Of a stretch of 49,730 bases of DNA, positions 1 through 8,273 are shown piece after piece. The notes under the pieces are model-generated. The model was not told where the DNA came from. It saw only the letters and a list, made by a program, of their open reading frames with translations, and did no database searches. Both the position numbers and the translations under genes were made by a program. How positions within the stretch are numbered: position 1 is the first letter of the stretch; the number at the start of each line of letters is the position of its first letter. The stretch lies in assembly GCF_000308435.1 (NCBI RefSeq), contig NZ_BAFR01000214.1, positions 1 through 49,730 on the forward strand, in the 5' to 3' direction. The stretch is from Nocardia araoensis NBRC 100135. GTDB lineage: Bacteria > Actinomycetota > Actinomycetes > Mycobacteriales > Mycobacteriaceae.

Positions 1-1719
1 ACCGCGGACACATTCGATCGCCCCAGCGGAACTGCGCCGGCTGACACCGATACTGGCACGCATTCCGAAACACCCGTCCCAGCGGAAGCACCGCCGACTG
101 GGCGCCAGCTGTCCGATCGTCCGAGCGGAGTCGCACCGGCCGACACCAGCGAGGCCCGTGGGCAGATCGGGCCGACCGGCCGAGTCGAACCACCGCTGGC
201 TACGCGTCACTCACCCAGTCACCCCGGCGGGGTAGCGGCAGCCGACCCCGCCGAGCCCCGCTGGCAACCAGCAGCGCCCGGCTCGTCCAATCGTTCCGAC
301 AACACCGCGTCGGCCGATTCAGCCGAACATCCGCGCAGCTCCGAATCAACCGGCACGGCGGGCAGGGGCGGGTCCAATCGGCTCAGCGTCACGACGGCGT
401 CGCGCGCGACCGCCCGAACGGCATCCACCTGGGCGGCCCTGGCCGGATCGCTCGCCGCGGCCGGACTCACCCCGACCGGAGCGCTGCTGGCGGGCGTGAC
501 GGCCTTCGCCCTGGTCCATCGACGACACCTCGCCGCGACGTTCGTCCTCTGGCTGGCCGCCTCCGCGCCATGGCTGGCCGCGACCGCGCTGTCCAGTGCG
601 GGCGCGGAGCCATCCGATCCCGCGGGCATCGCGGCCTTCGCCGCGCGGGCCGAACCCGGTCTGGGCACGCTCGGGAGCCTGGCCGGTCTCGGCGGGATCT
701 GGAACTCCGAGGCGGTACCGGACTCCCGCACCACGCCGCTGGCCGCGGTCGGCACGCTGGTGCTGCTGGCGATAGTCGCACTGGGCGTGCGCTCCGTGGC
801 TACCGGCGGGGCCGATCCCGACAACCGCCACGTCCGCCGGGCATTGCTGGCGCTCGCGGCGGTCGCGATCCTGTTCCCCGCGCTCGGCGCGACCGTGTGG
901 GGCATGCACGCCCTGGAGTGGCTGGTCGCCCACGTGCCCGGCGCGGGTCTGCTGCGCGACACCCAGAAGTACGTCGCCCTTGCCATGCCCGCTTTCGCCC
1001 TGTCCGCGGCGGCAGGCTGCGCGATGACGGCCCGGCGTCTTCTCCCCGTGCACTCGGACGCGACGCCGGACCGGCCCACGACGGCCTCTCCGGTCATCAC
1101 GACAATGGTCACAGGGGTATTCGTAGCGCTTATCGTGTTGCCGCTCTACGACCTCGCCTGGGGCGTCGGCGGCGCTGTGCGGCCGGTGCACTATCCCGGC
1201 GGTTGGCAGCAGGTCGCCATAAGGATGGACGGCCCAGGCGACGTTGCGGTGCTGCCAGGTGGAATGTTCCGCAAGTTCCGCTACAGCGGCGCGGCCCCCG
1301 TGCTCGACCCGGCCCCGCGCATGCTGCCCAACGACGTCTTGCAGACGGGCGAATTGCCGGTGCGCGGACGTACGGTCTCCGGTGAAGGCGCCCGCGCCAG
1401 AGAGATCGAGAACCTGCTGCTGCACGGTGGGCCGCCCACGGACCTGGCCCGCTTCGGCGTGGGTTGGGTTCTCGTCGAACGAACCACCCCAGGGCCGCTC
1501 GGCGCATCGGCGTCGACCCTCGCCCAGCTCGAGCGGGTCTACGAGGACGCCGACCTCGCGCTGTATCGCGTGCCCGATGTCGTCGAGCGCGATACATCGA
1601 CGACCACGCAACGCTCCGTCGCCGCGGCAACCCACTTGCTGTGGGGGGCGTTGCTCATCGCGGGCCCACTTGCTGCCCTCGGCGCACGCACGCGACACCG
1701 CAGGAGAATGCGGAACTGA
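1..1719 (+). CDS. Large integral membrane protein, 5' end outside the window
   Basis: The reading frame is open from base 1, so the first ATG-type codon inside the window (about 496) is not the true start and the gene begins upstream. About 572 residues are visible. The first ~135 residues are Ser/Pro/Thr/Ala-rich and look like an unstructured linker. They are followed by several hydrophobic segments and a conserved-looking stretch around GMHALEWLVAHVPGAGLLRDTQKY (codons near 900-970). A last hydrophobic segment lies just before the Arg-rich C-terminus. The gene converges on the glycosyltransferase at 1785. Its size, topology and place beside a GT4 enzyme and a methyltransferase match the mycobacterial Rv0226c position from memory, a polytopic membrane protein of unknown function. 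A role in building an envelope glycan is inference only. Confidence 0.8.
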   Translation, partial: TADTFDRPSGTAPADTDTGTHSETPVPAEAPPTGRQLSDRPSGVAPADTSEARGQIGPTGRVEPPLATRHSPSHPGGVAAADPAEPRWQPAAPGSSNRSDNTASADSAEHPRSSESTGTAGRGGSNRLSVTTASRATARTASTWAALAGSLAAAGLTPTGALLAGVTAFALVHRRHLAATFVLWLAASAPWLAATALSSAGAEPSDPAGIAAFAARAEPGLGTLGSLAGLGGIWNSEAVPDSRTTPLAAVGTLVLLAIVALGVRSVATGGADPDNRHVRRALLALAAVAILFPALGATVWGMHALEWLVAHVPGAGLLRDTQKYVALAMPAFALSAAAGCAMTARRLLPVHSDATPDRPTTASPVITTMVTGVFVALIVLPLYDLAWGVGGAVRPVHYPGGWQQVAIRMDGPGDVAVLPGGMFRKFRYSGAAPVLDPAPRMLPNDVLQTGELPVRGRTVSGEGARAREIENLLLHGGPPTDLARFGVGWVLVERTTPGPLGASASTLAQLERVYEDADLALYRVPDVVERDTSTTTQRSVAAATHLLWGALLIAGPLAALGARTRHRRRMRN

Positions 1720-1784
1720 CGCACACCGCCGACCCGAAGGCGCGGTAAAGGTCCCGAAGCTGCCGACTCCGGCCGAGGCGTTGT

Positions 1785-2957
1785 TCAGTCGACCGTCCGT
1801 GGCGCGATCAACCCGCTCGTGTGCTCGCCTCGGGCAGCCGCCGCCAGCACTTCGTAGACTCCGTTTCCGGTTTGCTCCCAAGAGAATTCGCGAGCGCGGG
1901 CGCGGGCCTTCTCCCCCATGACCGTGCGTGCGCCCGGATCGTCGAGCAGGTCGCCGACGGCATCGGACAGCTGGGCGACGTCGTCGACCAGGATTCCGGT
2001 GGCTCCGTCCACGATGGAGTCGGTGAGTCCGCGCGAACTGCGGTAGCCGACCGTCGGGACACCGTGTTGGGCCGCCTCGATCACCGCGAGCCCCCACCCT
2101 TCCTTCCGGGAAGGCAGCACGTGCACCCATGCGCGGGCGAGGAGTTCGTGTTTGCGCCGCTCGTCCACGTGCCCGTGGAAGGTGACCGCGTCGGCGATGC
2201 CGAGTTCGACGGCGTTGTCCCGCAGATTGTCCGCCCACCAGCCGTCGCCGATCACGTCGAGGCGCAGACCGGGGATGCGGTGGCGTAGCCGGGCCACGGC
2301 CGCGAGCGCGTCTTCGATCTGCTTGTGCGGCACCAAACGGGAGAGCACCACGACAGTGGGTGCGGCAGTGCGGGTTTCCTGGGCGCCGGTGGGTGCATCC
2401 ACTGGAACAGGTTCGGCTCCGTTGCGAACCACCGCGATGCGGGAACGGTCCACACCGAGCGTGGCCAATTCCTCCGCCGACGGCAGCGAAACGGTCAGAT
2501 ATTGATTACGGCGGTGCACGCGGGGCGACAGCCGAGACTCGATCCACCAGCCGACGCGGCCGACCAGCCTGCCCGCCACCGGCCACTGCTCACGGTGACC
2601 GTGGTGCACCAGCACCACCGACGGGGCCGCGGTGACGGCGGTGGCGAAGAACGGTATGCCGTTCTGGGTATCGATCACCGCGTCCGGCCGCACGCCGCGC
2701 AACGAGCCGAGACCGATCTTGCCGAGCAGGAGCGCGGCGAGCGCGCGCGGATACACCGTGTAGCGTCCGCCCGCCCTGCTGATATCGATGCCGTCGACGC
2801 GCTCGCGCCGCGCCGCGCCGGGATAGCGGGCGGTGCGCAGGGTGACTTTGACCCCGCGTGCCGCCAGCTGCGCGCCGACCTGCTCGAGGTACCGCTCGCT
2901 GCCGCCGCCCTGCGGGTGCCCGGTGTCACGCCAGCAGAGCAGGAGGACTTCGCGCAC
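1785..2957 (-). CDS. GT4-family glycosyltransferase
   Basis: This 390-residue protein has the GT-B layout. The N-terminal half carries a Gly-rich start (GHPQGGGSERY, 13-23) typical of GT4 enzymes. The C-terminal Rossmann half begins near VVVLSRLVPHKQ (202-212). The EX7E signature of retaining GT4 enzymes runs from E286 to E294 (EGWGLAVIE). No membrane segment or signal peptide is apparent, so it probably acts at the cytoplasmic face with a nucleotide-sugar donor; donor and acceptor are unknown. The start is GTG, about 115 bp from the divergent methyltransferase start. The counterpart by synteny is mycobacterial Rv0225 (recalled). It probably works with the flanking membrane protein and methyltransferase on one glycoconjugate, which is inference. 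Confidence 0.88.
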   Translation of the reverse strand: MREVLLLCWRDTGHPQGGGSERYLEQVGAQLAARGVKVTLRTARYPGAARRERVDGIDISRAGGRYTVYPRALAALLLGKIGLGSLRGVRPDAVIDTQNGIPFFATAVTAAPSVVLVHHGHREQWPVAGRLVGRVGWWIESRLSPRVHRRNQYLTVSLPSAEELATLGVDRSRIAVVRNGAEPVPVDAPTGAQETRTAAPTVVVLSRLVPHKQIEDALAAVARLRHRIPGLRLDVIGDGWWADNLRDNAVELGIADAVTFHGHVDERRKHELLARAWVHVLPSRKEGWGLAVIEAAQHGVPTVGYRSSRGLTDSIVDGATGILVDDVAQLSDAVGDLLDDPGARTVMGEKARARAREFSWEQTGNGVYEVLAAAARGEHTSGLIAPRTVD

Positions 2958-3072
2958 GGTGGAGCTTCTCTCGGTCAGTGGGTCCCGGTGGGAACGTCGG
3001 TTGTCGCGCTACACCCTAACCCGAGCACCCGCCCGAGCAGCCCAGCATCGGGGTTGTGCGAGACTCGGCGCC

Positions 3073-3858
3073 GTGCTCAAAGCCGCGAAGACGCCGACAC
3101 GCAGCAGCCAGCCCCGGTTCGCCCGCCGGGCGACCCTGCGCCGGTCCCTGCGCCTGCTCGGTAGCTTCCGGTTCGAGCAGACCGACCCGGCCCTGTTCTA
3201 CGGGGGTCTGGCCGCCGACAGCGCGGCGCTGATCGCCGACTTCTACGCCGATCTCACCGGCCGGTCCCTGGACGGAACGACGATACTCGACGTCGGCGGC
3301 GGTCCGGGCTACTTCGCGGACGAGTTCGCCCGTACGGGGGCTCGCTACATCCCGGTGGAGCCCGACCCCACGGAGATGCACGCCGCGGGCCTCTCGGTGG
3401 CGGGCGCGGTCCGCGGGTCCGGGATGGCGCTGCCGTTCCGCGACGACGCGGTCGACATCTGTTTCTCGTCGAATGTCGCCGAGCACGTCTCGAAGCCGTG
3501 GGTCATGGCCGACGAGATGGTGCGGGTGACCAGGCCGGGCGGGTTGATCGTGCTCTCCTACACGGTGTGGCACGGCCCGTTCGGCGGCCACGAGACCGGA
3601 CCGTGGCACTACCTCGGTGGCGAGTACGCCGCCCGGCGGTATCGGCGCAAGCACGGGCGCGAACCCAAGAACAGGTTCGGCACGTCACTGTTCGCGGTGC
3701 GGGCGGCGGATGGATTGCGCTGGGCGGCAGGCACTCCAGCGGAGGTGCACACCGTCTTCCCGCGCTATCACCCCCGCTGGGCGTGGTGGCTGGTCCGGGT
3801 GCCTATGGTGCGCGAGTTACTTGTGAGCAACCTGGTCGTGGTGGCAACCAAAAGTTAG
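3073..3858 (+). CDS. Class I SAM-dependent methyltransferase
   Basis: The open frame extends upstream over the divergent glycosyltransferase, but the protein-like sequence begins at the in-frame GTG at 3073, giving 261 residues. SAM-binding motif I is ILDVGGGPGYF (71-81). An acidic strand end follows (PVEPDP), and the motif IV-like region is around the FSSNVAEHV segment, as in Methyltransf_11 proteins. The substrate cannot be read from the sequence. It is divergent from the GT4 gene and equivalent in position and size to mycobacterial Rv0224c (recalled). Its stop codon overlaps the stop of the small convergent gene at 3855. No strong Shine-Dalgarno sequence precedes 3073, so the start is the least certain part of this call. 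Confidence 0.85.
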   Translation: MLKAAKTPTRSSQPRFARRATLRRSLRLLGSFRFEQTDPALFYGGLAADSAALIADFYADLTGRSLDGTTILDVGGGPGYFADEFARTGARYIPVEPDPTEMHAAGLSVAGAVRGSGMALPFRDDAVDICFSSNVAEHVSKPWVMADEMVRVTRPGGLIVLSYTVWHGPFGGHETGPWHYLGGEYAARRYRRKHGREPKNRFGTSLFAVRAADGLRWAAGTPAEVHTVFPRYHPRWAWWLVRVPMVRELLVSNLVVVATKS

Positions 3859-4166
3859 CTGAAGTAAGGTTCCAGCCATCCGCGACGCCAGTGCCGCTTT
3901 CCGCATGGGGCGTGCACGGGCTCGCTCCACGGCGATTCGCGCATAGCCAACCCGACGGTCTCGAGCGTGGTGAGGCCGACCAGGTCGGCGAGCATTCCTA
4001 CGGCGGCGACCGCCTCCGCGGCCTGCATAGCCGCCGTCGCCTGCTCGATCGTCAGGGTGCGTCCGGGTAGGAAGGAGACCACCCACCCGCCGCTGCCGAC
4101 ACACTTAGCCTGATGCTCGGTTTGATCACTGGTCATCAGCGACCGGCCGATCACTTGCACCGCCAT
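3855..4166 (-). CDS. Small conserved-looking protein of unknown function
   Basis: This 103-residue soluble protein has no domain I recognise. The middle (TIEQATAAMQAAEAVAAVGMLADLVG, about 39-64) should form long Ala-rich helices. The C-terminus is Trp/Arg/Pro-rich (CGKRHWRRGWLEPYFS) with two Cys residues in the protein, C22 and C88. The start at 4166 is favoured over an internal Met at 4136 because GGGGAG lies 8 nt upstream. It converges with the methyltransferase, with a 4-nt overlap of the stop codons, and its promoter region is shared with the aldehyde dehydrogenase. Coding-type third-position GC supports a real gene. Confidence 0.6.
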   Translation of the reverse strand: MAVQVIGRSLMTSDQTEHQAKCVGSGGWVVSFLPGRTLTIEQATAAMQAAEAVAAVGMLADLVGLTTLETVGLAMRESPWSEPVHAPCGKRHWRRGWLEPYFS

Positions 4167-4246
4167 GACTCGGACTCCCCAGTTTGCGGTAACGGTTCGG
4201 TAATGGAGCGAGCTGATATGTCGCTACAGCATCCTCTTTCCAGCAA

Positions 4247-4268
4247 CAGAACGCAATAGTGCGTTCTG
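4247..4268. promoter_or_regulatory. Perfect 9+9 bp inverted repeat in a divergent promoter region
   Basis: The arms CAGAACGCA (4247-4255) and TGCGTTCTG (4260-4268) are exact reverse complements around ATAG. The repeat lies between the divergent starts at 4166 and 4376, where a dimeric repressor operator would be expected. There is no T-tract, so a terminator is unlikely. The binding protein is unknown and no regulator gene is adjacent. Confidence 0.5.
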
Positions 4269-4328
4269 CGAAAAGCGAACCGAGAGGTCGGAATTCACAC
4301 TGGCCAGGGCGTCGCCGCGCCGCAAAAC

Positions 4329-4373
4329 TGGAACAGGTTACAGACAATAGAGAGCAAAAACTGTAACGTGTTC
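4329..4373. promoter_or_regulatory. Paired AACnnGTT operator motifs just before the aldehyde dehydrogenase
   Basis: The 13-bp arms GAACAGGTTACAG (4331-4343) and CTGTAACGTGTTC (4361-4373) are inverted copies with a single mismatch and a 17-bp spacer. Each contains AACnnGTT. The left copy read from T4329 fits the full TnnAACnnGTTnnA pattern known for the cholesterol-catabolism repressor KstR. The right arm ends 2 bp before the ATG at 4376. I infer a TetR-family operator, possibly KstR. Confidence 0.55.
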
Positions 4374-4375
4374 TC

Positions 4376-5821
4376 ATGCACTACGACAGCTTGTTCATCG
4401 GCGGCCGCTGGACCGCGCCAGCCACCGCCGAGCGCATCCAGGTCATCTCGCCGGCCACGGTCGAGCCGGTGGGCAGCGTCCCGGCGGTGAGCCGGGCCGA
4501 TGTCGACGCCGCGGTCGCCGCGGCCAGGCACGCCTTCGACCACGGCCCGTGGCCCGCCACGCCCCCGAAGGAGCGAGCCGAGGTACTCACCCGCGCCGCC
4601 CGACTGATCGAACAGCGCTCCGCCGACCTGCTCGCCGCGCTGATCGCCGAGGTCGGCGCCCCGCAGATGATCGCGATGACGCTGAACCAGCTCCCCGCGG
4701 TCGCCGCGCTGGACGCCTACGCAGCCCTGGCGGAGTCCTTCCCGTGGTCGGAGACCCGGGTCGGCGGGTTCGGCACCACGCGCGTCACCCGCGAGCCCCG
4801 TGGTGTCGTCGCGGCGGTGACCGCGTGGAACGTCCCCCTGTTCCTCGCGGTGAACAAGCTCGCGCCCGCCCTGCTGGCCGGCTGCACCATGGTGCTCAAG
4901 CCCGCCCCGCTGACGCCCATCACGGCGAACATGGTCGCCGACATCTTCACCGAGGCCTGTCTGCCCGAAGGCGTGCTGTCCGTGCTGCCCGCCGAGCCGG
5001 ACGCGGCCGAGTACCTCGTCTCGCACCCCGGCGTGGACAAGGTGACCTTCACCGGAAGCACCGCGGTCGGCCGCAAGATCGGCGCCATCGCCACCGGTCA
5101 GCTCAAGAGCGTCTCGCTCGAACTCGGCGGCAAATCGGCGGCGATCCTGCTGCCCGATATGGACGTCGCGGCCAACATTCCGGTGCTGGCGTTCTCCGGC
5201 CTGATGAACAGCGGGCAGGGCTGCGTCGCACAGACCCGCATCCTCGCGCCGCGCAGCCGGTACGACGAAATCCTCGACGCGCTGGTCGAACACGTGAAGA
5301 CGATGAAGGTGGGCGACCCGAACGACCCGAGCGTGCAGCTGGGCCCGCTGATCTCCGAACGCCAGCGCGAACGGGTGGAGGGCTATATCGCCAAGGGCAA
5401 GGCCGAGGGTGCGCGACTCGTGCTCGGCGGCGGCCGCCCGGAGGGGCTGGACCGGGGCTGGTTCGTCGAGCCGACGATCTTCGCCGACGTGGACAACAAG
5501 TCGACCATCGCCCAGGAGGAGATCTTCGGGCCGGTGCTGTCGGTCATCCCGTACGAGACCGAGGACGAGGCCGTGGCCATCGCCAACGACTCGGTCTACG
5601 GTCTCGCGGGCTCGGTCTGGACCACCGACATCGAGCACGGCGCCGAGATCGCGGCGCGGGTGCGCACCGGCACCTACGCGATCAATTGGTATGCGTTCGA
5701 CCCGACTTCGCCGTTCGGCGGCTACAAGGCCTCCGGACTGGGACGCGAGAACGGCCCGGAGGGTCTCGATTCGTTCTGCGAGCAGAAGTCGCTGCTCATG
5801 CCGCTCGGCTGGACCGGGTGA
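4376..5821 (+). CDS. NAD(P)-dependent aldehyde dehydrogenase
   Basis: This 481-residue protein is full length for the ALDH superfamily. Visible catalytic elements are the oxyanion-hole Asn N152 in AWNVPLF, the general base E249 in LELGGKSA and the nucleophile C283 in NSGQGCVAQTR. It should oxidise an aldehyde to the acid with NAD(P)+ in the cytosol; the substrate is not readable. The ATG at 4376 is preceded at once by a pair of AACnnGTT operator-like motifs, suggesting control by a TetR-type repressor. By synteny it corresponds to mycobacterial Rv0223c, which I recall as listed among KstR-controlled genes (unverified). That would point to sterol or lipid degradation. It converges on the small gene at 5822 with no gap. 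Confidence 0.93.
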   Translation: MHYDSLFIGGRWTAPATAERIQVISPATVEPVGSVPAVSRADVDAAVAAARHAFDHGPWPATPPKERAEVLTRAARLIEQRSADLLAALIAEVGAPQMIAMTLNQLPAVAALDAYAALAESFPWSETRVGGFGTTRVTREPRGVVAAVTAWNVPLFLAVNKLAPALLAGCTMVLKPAPLTPITANMVADIFTEACLPEGVLSVLPAEPDAAEYLVSHPGVDKVTFTGSTAVGRKIGAIATGQLKSVSLELGGKSAAILLPDMDVAANIPVLAFSGLMNSGQGCVAQTRILAPRSRYDEILDALVEHVKTMKVGDPNDPSVQLGPLISERQRERVEGYIAKGKAEGARLVLGGGRPEGLDRGWFVEPTIFADVDNKSTIAQEEIFGPVLSVIPYETEDEAVAIANDSVYGLAGSVWTTDIEHGAEIAARVRTGTYAINWYAFDPTSPFGGYKASGLGRENGPEGLDSFCEQKSLLMPLGWTG

Positions 5822-6025
5822 TCACTCCGGTGGCATGACCACCCGCAGCAGCGGCGCGCGATTGCCGTAGCGCCGGGGTGGTGCGTCGACGATCTCGACG
5901 CACCACCCGGGCGGCAGCACCGCCCGCAGCCGTCCAGCGGCCCGGCGCAGCGGGGTACTCACGGTCGCCAACTCGAATTCGGCCACCATCGGGGCAACCG
6001 ACGTCGTCGTCTCCAGATCGGCCAT
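5822..6025 (-). CDS. Small protein of unknown function (67 aa)
   Basis: A short reading frame starts at ATG 6025 with a good ribosome site (AGAGGTGG, 7-nt spacing) and ends immediately next to the aldehyde dehydrogenase stop. The product is soluble and non-repetitive; its C-terminal half (PPGWCVEIVDAPPRRYGN) looks like a folded beta-rich domain with one Cys. I do not recognise a family. Convergence with the dehydrogenase and the 340 bp of non-coding DNA upstream suggest a separately transcribed gene. Confidence 0.55.
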   Translation of the reverse strand: MADLETTTSVAPMVAEFELATVSTPLRRAAGRLRAVLPPGWCVEIVDAPPRRYGNRAPLLRVVMPPE

Positions 6026-6369
6026 GCTCCATCCACCTCTCGCGTCGATCTCGCCGTGCGCCGCGGCATCGCGGGTCCGATATCGGTATGGAAGTCCTTC
6101 AGTCGATCAGTTAACCGCCAGTAATCCGACTGGGTGGTGCGGAAGGAAGAACACGCCAAGCATAGGTTACGAATACACGAAATCTCTCGACAAGATCATT
6201 ACCCCCTTTTCCATCCGGCTAAACCGATCGATCCGCGGGAATCTCACGGACACTGCTGTGACGCCGGACACCATCCCGCAGGCCCATCCGTGGAGTGCGA
6301 AACTCGCTACGGCCGAATCACCTATACCGCAATGGCTTTCGCCGAGCCGAGTAATTCGGCGCGGCGCGC
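6026..6369. other. Non-coding interval, 344 bp
   Basis: No frame on either strand here has a convincing protein sequence, and the base composition is clearly lower in GC than the flanking genes (for example around 6150-6240). It should contain the promoter for the small leftward gene ending at 5822 and the 3' end of the leftward gene starting at 7317. I found no strong hairpin. Confidence 0.5.
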
Positions 6370-7317
6370 TCACCGGCCCAGTGACCGGCGATACGCGGCC
6401 GGTGTGGCTCCCGTCGCCGCACGCAGGTGCACCCGCAGCGCGGTGACGCTGCCGAATCCGGCCTTCGCCGCGACGACTTCCACTGGCAAACGCGTGGTTT
6501 CCAACAGTTCGCGCGCCCGGACGGTGCGCTGGGCATCCAGCCAACGCCGCGGCGTGGTGCCGACTTCCGCCTTGAAGCGGCGGATGAAGGTGCGCTCGCT
6601 CATCAGCGCGTGCGCGGCCAGCGACGAAACATCCACCGCCGCAGCAGGTTCCGCCGCCGCCCAGGCCAGCGTCGCGGCGAGACCGCCATCGGCGCGCGCG
6701 GCCGGTGCGTCCGGAATGTATTGCGCCTGACCGCCTTCCCGGTGCGGCGCGGTGACATTCCATCTGGCCAGCTGCGCCGCCGCGTGCGCGCCCAGCTCGC
6801 GGCGCACGATGTGCAGACACAGGTCGAGGCCCGCCGACAGCCCGGCCGAGGTCAGCACGTCACCGTCGTCCACGTACAGGGCCGTGGGGTCCAACCGCAC
6901 CGCCGGATACAGCTCGGCGAACTCGTCGCAATAGGCCCAGTGCGTAGTCGCGCGTCGTCCGTCCAGCAGTCCGGCCTCGGCGAGGACGAATGCCCCGACG
7001 CAGATGCTCACCATGGTCGCGCCGCGCGCAGCCGCGCCGCGCAATGCGGTCAGCGCCGCCCGTGGAGTGGGCAGCGTCGGGATGCCGATCCCCGGCACGA
7101 CGACGACATCGGCTTCCGCCAGCGCCTCCAGCCCGTGCTCCACCCGCAATTCGAAGCCGTTCGGCGTCCACACCGGGCCGGGACGCAATCCGCAGGTCCG
7201 CATCTCGAACCCGAACGGCTCACCCGTCTTGCCCGGCCCGTGCCGGAACGCCTGAACGGCGCAGGCCAGGTCGAAGGCCATCACTCCGTCCAGCGCGAGC
7301 GCCACCACTTGCTTCAT
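6370..7317 (-). CDS. GlxA-family transcriptional regulator (DJ-1/PfpI domain plus AraC HTH)
   Basis: The frame is open upstream, but MKQVVALALDGVMAFDL at 7317 is the typical beginning of this family and gives 315 residues, close to the usual ~320. The N-terminal ~180 residues form a DJ-1/PfpI-like domain with a Cys in the nucleophile-elbow position (VSICVGAFVLAEAG). The C-terminal ~100 residues are an AraC-type double helix-turn-helix (ALMSERTFIRRFKAEVG, then FGSVTALRVHLRAATG). Such proteins usually bind DNA and respond to small metabolites rather than act as peptidases. GGGGG precedes the start closely. It is divergent from the HD-domain gene at 7432, which is the obvious candidate target. 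Confidence 0.88.
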   Translation of the reverse strand: MKQVVALALDGVMAFDLACAVQAFRHGPGKTGEPFGFEMRTCGLRPGPVWTPNGFELRVEHGLEALAEADVVVVPGIGIPTLPTPRAALTALRGAAARGATMVSICVGAFVLAEAGLLDGRRATTHWAYCDEFAELYPAVRLDPTALYVDDGDVLTSAGLSAGLDLCLHIVRRELGAHAAAQLARWNVTAPHREGGQAQYIPDAPAARADGGLAATLAWAAAEPAAAVDVSSLAAHALMSERTFIRRFKAEVGTTPRRWLDAQRTVRARELLETTRLPVEVVAAKAGFGSVTALRVHLRAATGATPAAYRRSLGR

Positions 7318-7431
7318 CGTCCCCCAGTTTGGCATGAATCCGAGTAATACTGTCGTTTCCGCCACTCGTCGCGGATCTCGACACACGCTTGACTTCAGTG
7401 CACACCGAGTTCCGACCAGAAGGAGGGCATC

Positions 7432-8184
7432 GTGGCCGCACCGACGGGCCTCGACTGGGCATGGGCCACCCGCACCGGGGGCGCTCTGTCGAACGGACAA
7501 CGCGCCGGATTGGCCGTCGCGACCGCCCGCACGCTGCCCGGCATGGCGGCCAATCGGGTCCGGCTGGCACTCGGCAGGCGGGGACGCGGAAAACTGGAGT
7601 TCGCCGGTCTGCGGTTACCCGATTCCGAGCTGGCCGTCGCAGCGGAGACCGAGGCCAGGGAGTCGCTGTCGCCGCACGTGCTGAACCATTCGCTGCGGAC
7701 CTACTACTTCGGACGGGTCCTGGCCGATCTCGATGGCGCCGCCTACGACGACGAACTCGTCTACGTCTCCTGCCTACTGCACGACCTGCGACTCGAACAC
7801 CCCACGCCAGAAAGATGTTTCGCGGTGGTCGGCGGCGAACGAGCCGCCGCACTCGCACTCGATGCGGGCGCGCCGCCGGAGCGAGCCGAAGCGATCGGCG
7901 CGGCCATCGCCGCCCACATCACCCCCGGCGTCGCCGCCGATCTCAGCGACGCGGGCGGCTTCGTCTCCGCGGGAGCGTCGGTGGACGTGCTCGGAACACG
8001 GCTGGCGGAACTGGACCGGGACTGGGTCAGCGAACTGCTGCGCCGACATCCGCGACTGGAATTCAAGCGACACGTCGTCGCCGCCTTCCGAGCCGAAGCG
8101 AAGGCTGTGCCGAAGGGCCGGACGCACTGGCTGAACAGCGCGGGATTCCTGGCCATGGTCCGTATGTCCCCGTTCGCCGAATAA
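7432..8184 (+). CDS. HD-domain metal-dependent hydrolase-like protein
   Basis: This 250-residue protein starts at GTG 7432 behind a strong AAGGAGG site 5 nt upstream. Likely metal ligands of the HD superfamily are H86 in VLNHSLRTYYFG, the H117-D118 pair in CLLHDLRLEH, and a later AAHI histidine near 160. The pattern most resembles single-domain HD proteins related to cyanamide hydratase. I cannot tell phosphohydrolase from hydratase activity. No membrane segment is seen. It is divergent from the GlxA-type regulator, a common arrangement for a regulated small-molecule enzyme. Confidence 0.75.
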   Translation: MAAPTGLDWAWATRTGGALSNGQRAGLAVATARTLPGMAANRVRLALGRRGRGKLEFAGLRLPDSELAVAAETEARESLSPHVLNHSLRTYYFGRVLADLDGAAYDDELVYVSCLLHDLRLEHPTPERCFAVVGGERAAALALDAGAPPERAEAIGAAIAAHITPGVAADLSDAGGFVSAGASVDVLGTRLAELDRDWVSELLRRHPRLEFKRHVVAAFRAEAKAVPKGRTHWLNSAGFLAMVRMSPFAE

Positions 8185-8273
8185 CGAAGCCGCTCTATGC
8201 GTTTGCCTCGCGGAACTGCACATCCGCCCTCTTCGTCGGCACAGAAAGAGCAGAACACCTCAGCCCGGTGAGT

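Noticed and set aside
346..2238. 630-codon open frame on the minus strand
   Set aside because: Arg/Gly/His-rich shadow across the membrane protein and glycosyltransferase genes, with no family features.
6134..6730. 198-codon plus-strand frame
   Set aside because: It starts in non-coding DNA and continues antisense to the GlxA-type regulator.
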